5,739 bases of DNA, taken from Pirellulales bacterium. GTDB taxonomy: Bacteria > Planctomycetota > Planctomycetia > Pirellulales > Thermoguttaceae. The notes under the pieces were generated by a model that had not been told where the DNA came from, ran no database searches, and was given only the letters and a program-made list of their open reading frames with translations. The stretch covers positions 1 to 5,739 of the forward strand of contig JAUWWA010000144.1 of assembly GCA_030617125.1 (NCBI GenBank). Reading direction: 5' to 3'. Positions 5,056-5,739 of the stretch are shown here, piece after piece (within the stretch, counting starts at the first letter, position 1; each line of letters begins with the position of its first letter). Position numbers and translations under genes: made by a program.

Positions 5056-5739
5056 TCAAGAGATGGGCTGGCTTGCGGCCAGCGCATCTTCATGGGCTGT
5101 TGCACTTTCGCGAACCGTGCCGGATGAGGCGCTGTCTCCAGCGACCGCTTCGATGGTCTGACCATGGTGAAAGAACACGCAGTTACGACCGGCGTTCTTG
5201 GCGCTGTACAGTGCCGCATCGGCCCGAGCGAGCAACGATTCCGGCGTATCGCCGTCAACAGCCGAGGTTACACCTCCGCTGACGGTGACACGCGTTTCCT
5301 GTTCCACCCTCGCCCGCATGCGTTCACTGAGCTTCCCGACATCTTCGATTTCGGCTTGCGACGCTATTATGACGAATTCGTCACCGCCGTAACGGGCCAA
5401 GACGTCGACCTCGCGCATGTTTCTGTCAAACAGCTCAGCTACTTCTTGTAATACACGGTCGCCCTCCAGATGCCCCTGTCGGTCGTTGATCTGCTTGAAG
5501 CCGTCGATATCGAACAGCACCACTGAGAAGCGGACGTTATAGCGAGCCATTTCCGCCAATTGCGCACTCAGGGCGTAGTCCAGCCCGGCCCGATTGTTCA
5601 CGCCGGTCAGCGGATCGATCCGCGCCTCGACAAAGCTCATCAGACGGGTGCTCTGGTGGCGGATCTGGTCGGAGGCGTCGGCCACTTGTCCGGCCAGCCG
5701 GAGGGTCGGCTTGAGGATTTGCTCGACCTGGTGGCACAG
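5056..5739 (-). CDS. Diguanylate cyclase (GGDEF domain), 5'-partial
   Basis: The product makes cyclic di-GMP from two GTP and so would signal for attachment, motility or polysaccharide control. The frame is open to the window edge at 5739, so the N-terminus is missing. A GTG at 5685 is an internal possible start, but the in-frame upstream sequence (HQVEQILKPTLRLAGQVAD) reads as a continuing helix, probably a coiled-coil linker. In the visible 227 residues the cyclase domain starts at DPLTGVNNR (42-50), with FDIDGFKQIND at 76-86, an intact catalytic GGDEF at 118-122, and RADAALYSAK at 172-181. RxxD (Arg109 to Asp112) lies five residues before GGDEF, the position of the inhibitory I-site, so product inhibition is expected. 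After about residue 193 comes a 30-residue Ala/Ser-rich tail to TGA (5058-5056). No EAL or sensor domain is visible here; any sensor would lie outside the window. Confidence 0.93.
   Translation of the reverse strand: MCHQVEQILKPTLRLAGQVADASDQIRHQSTRLMSFVEARIDPLTGVNNRAGLDYALSAQLAEMARYNVRFSVVLFDIDGFKQINDRQGHLEGDRVLQEVAELFDRNMREVDVLARYGGDEFVIIASQAEIEDVGKLSERMRARVEQETRVTVSGGVTSAVDGDTPESLLARADAALYSAKNAGRNCVFFHHGQTIEAVAGDSASSGTVRESATAHEDALAASQPIS

Noticed and set aside
4854..5282. 142-codon plus-strand frame overlapping the end of the GGDEF gene.
   Set aside because: The right part is antisense to a clear GGDEF gene and the left part has a Pro/Gly/Arg-rich, unstructured translation. I see no gene in 4767-5055.
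1..5739. CRISPR array, riboswitch, rRNA or toxin-antitoxin pair.
   Set aside because: No regularly spaced repeats, no recognisable riboswitch core, no rRNA sequence and no small gene pair with such features could be found on either strand.

Overview
The window looks like GC-rich bacterial chromosome, most plausibly from a planctomycete-like lineage. That assignment is inference: it rests on the style of the IS21-type and REP-associated transposase remnants, on a UROD-family paralogue of the kind abundant in that phylum, and on a tRNA without encoded CCA. No single marker fixes the taxon.

Layout, left to right. Bases 1-558 hold no intact gene. They carry the broken start of an IS21-family istA on the minus strand (195-106), a perfect 10-bp hairpin just upstream of it, and otherwise unassigned sequence. 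At 559-603 lies the 3' half of a tRNA-Ile(GAT) with no 5' half, which may mark the edge of an integrated element. An intact tRNA-Ala(TGC) follows (733-805). A perfect sigma70-type promoter (873-901) then drives a complete nucleotide-sugar dehydrogenase gene (968-2614). A hairpin terminator (2617-2638) separates it from a convergent, complete MalK/UgpC-type ABC transporter ATPase (3765-2656, minus). Bases 3992-4766 are a patchwork of gene debris: a promoter-like sequence and the first codons of a REP-associated transposase, joined in frame to the C-terminal half of a uroporphyrinogen-decarboxylase-family gene that has one frameshift and one nonsense codon, followed by a short tail resembling the C-terminus of an integrase-core transposase. 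The right end (5739-5056, minus) is a diguanylate cyclase (GGDEF) gene running off the window.

How the genes work together. The three intact or partial protein genes are in separate transcription units and form no visible pathway. The dehydrogenase would make a UDP- or GDP-linked uronic acid for surface polysaccharide. The ABC ATPase would power a carbohydrate or glycerol-phosphate importer whose other subunits are not in the window. The GGDEF protein would make c-di-GMP. I see no convincing new multi-gene system. The points most worth checking are the half tRNA-Ile as a possible attachment scar, the transposase-UROD chimera, the altered cofactor-binding position in the dehydrogenase, and the perfect consensus promoter.
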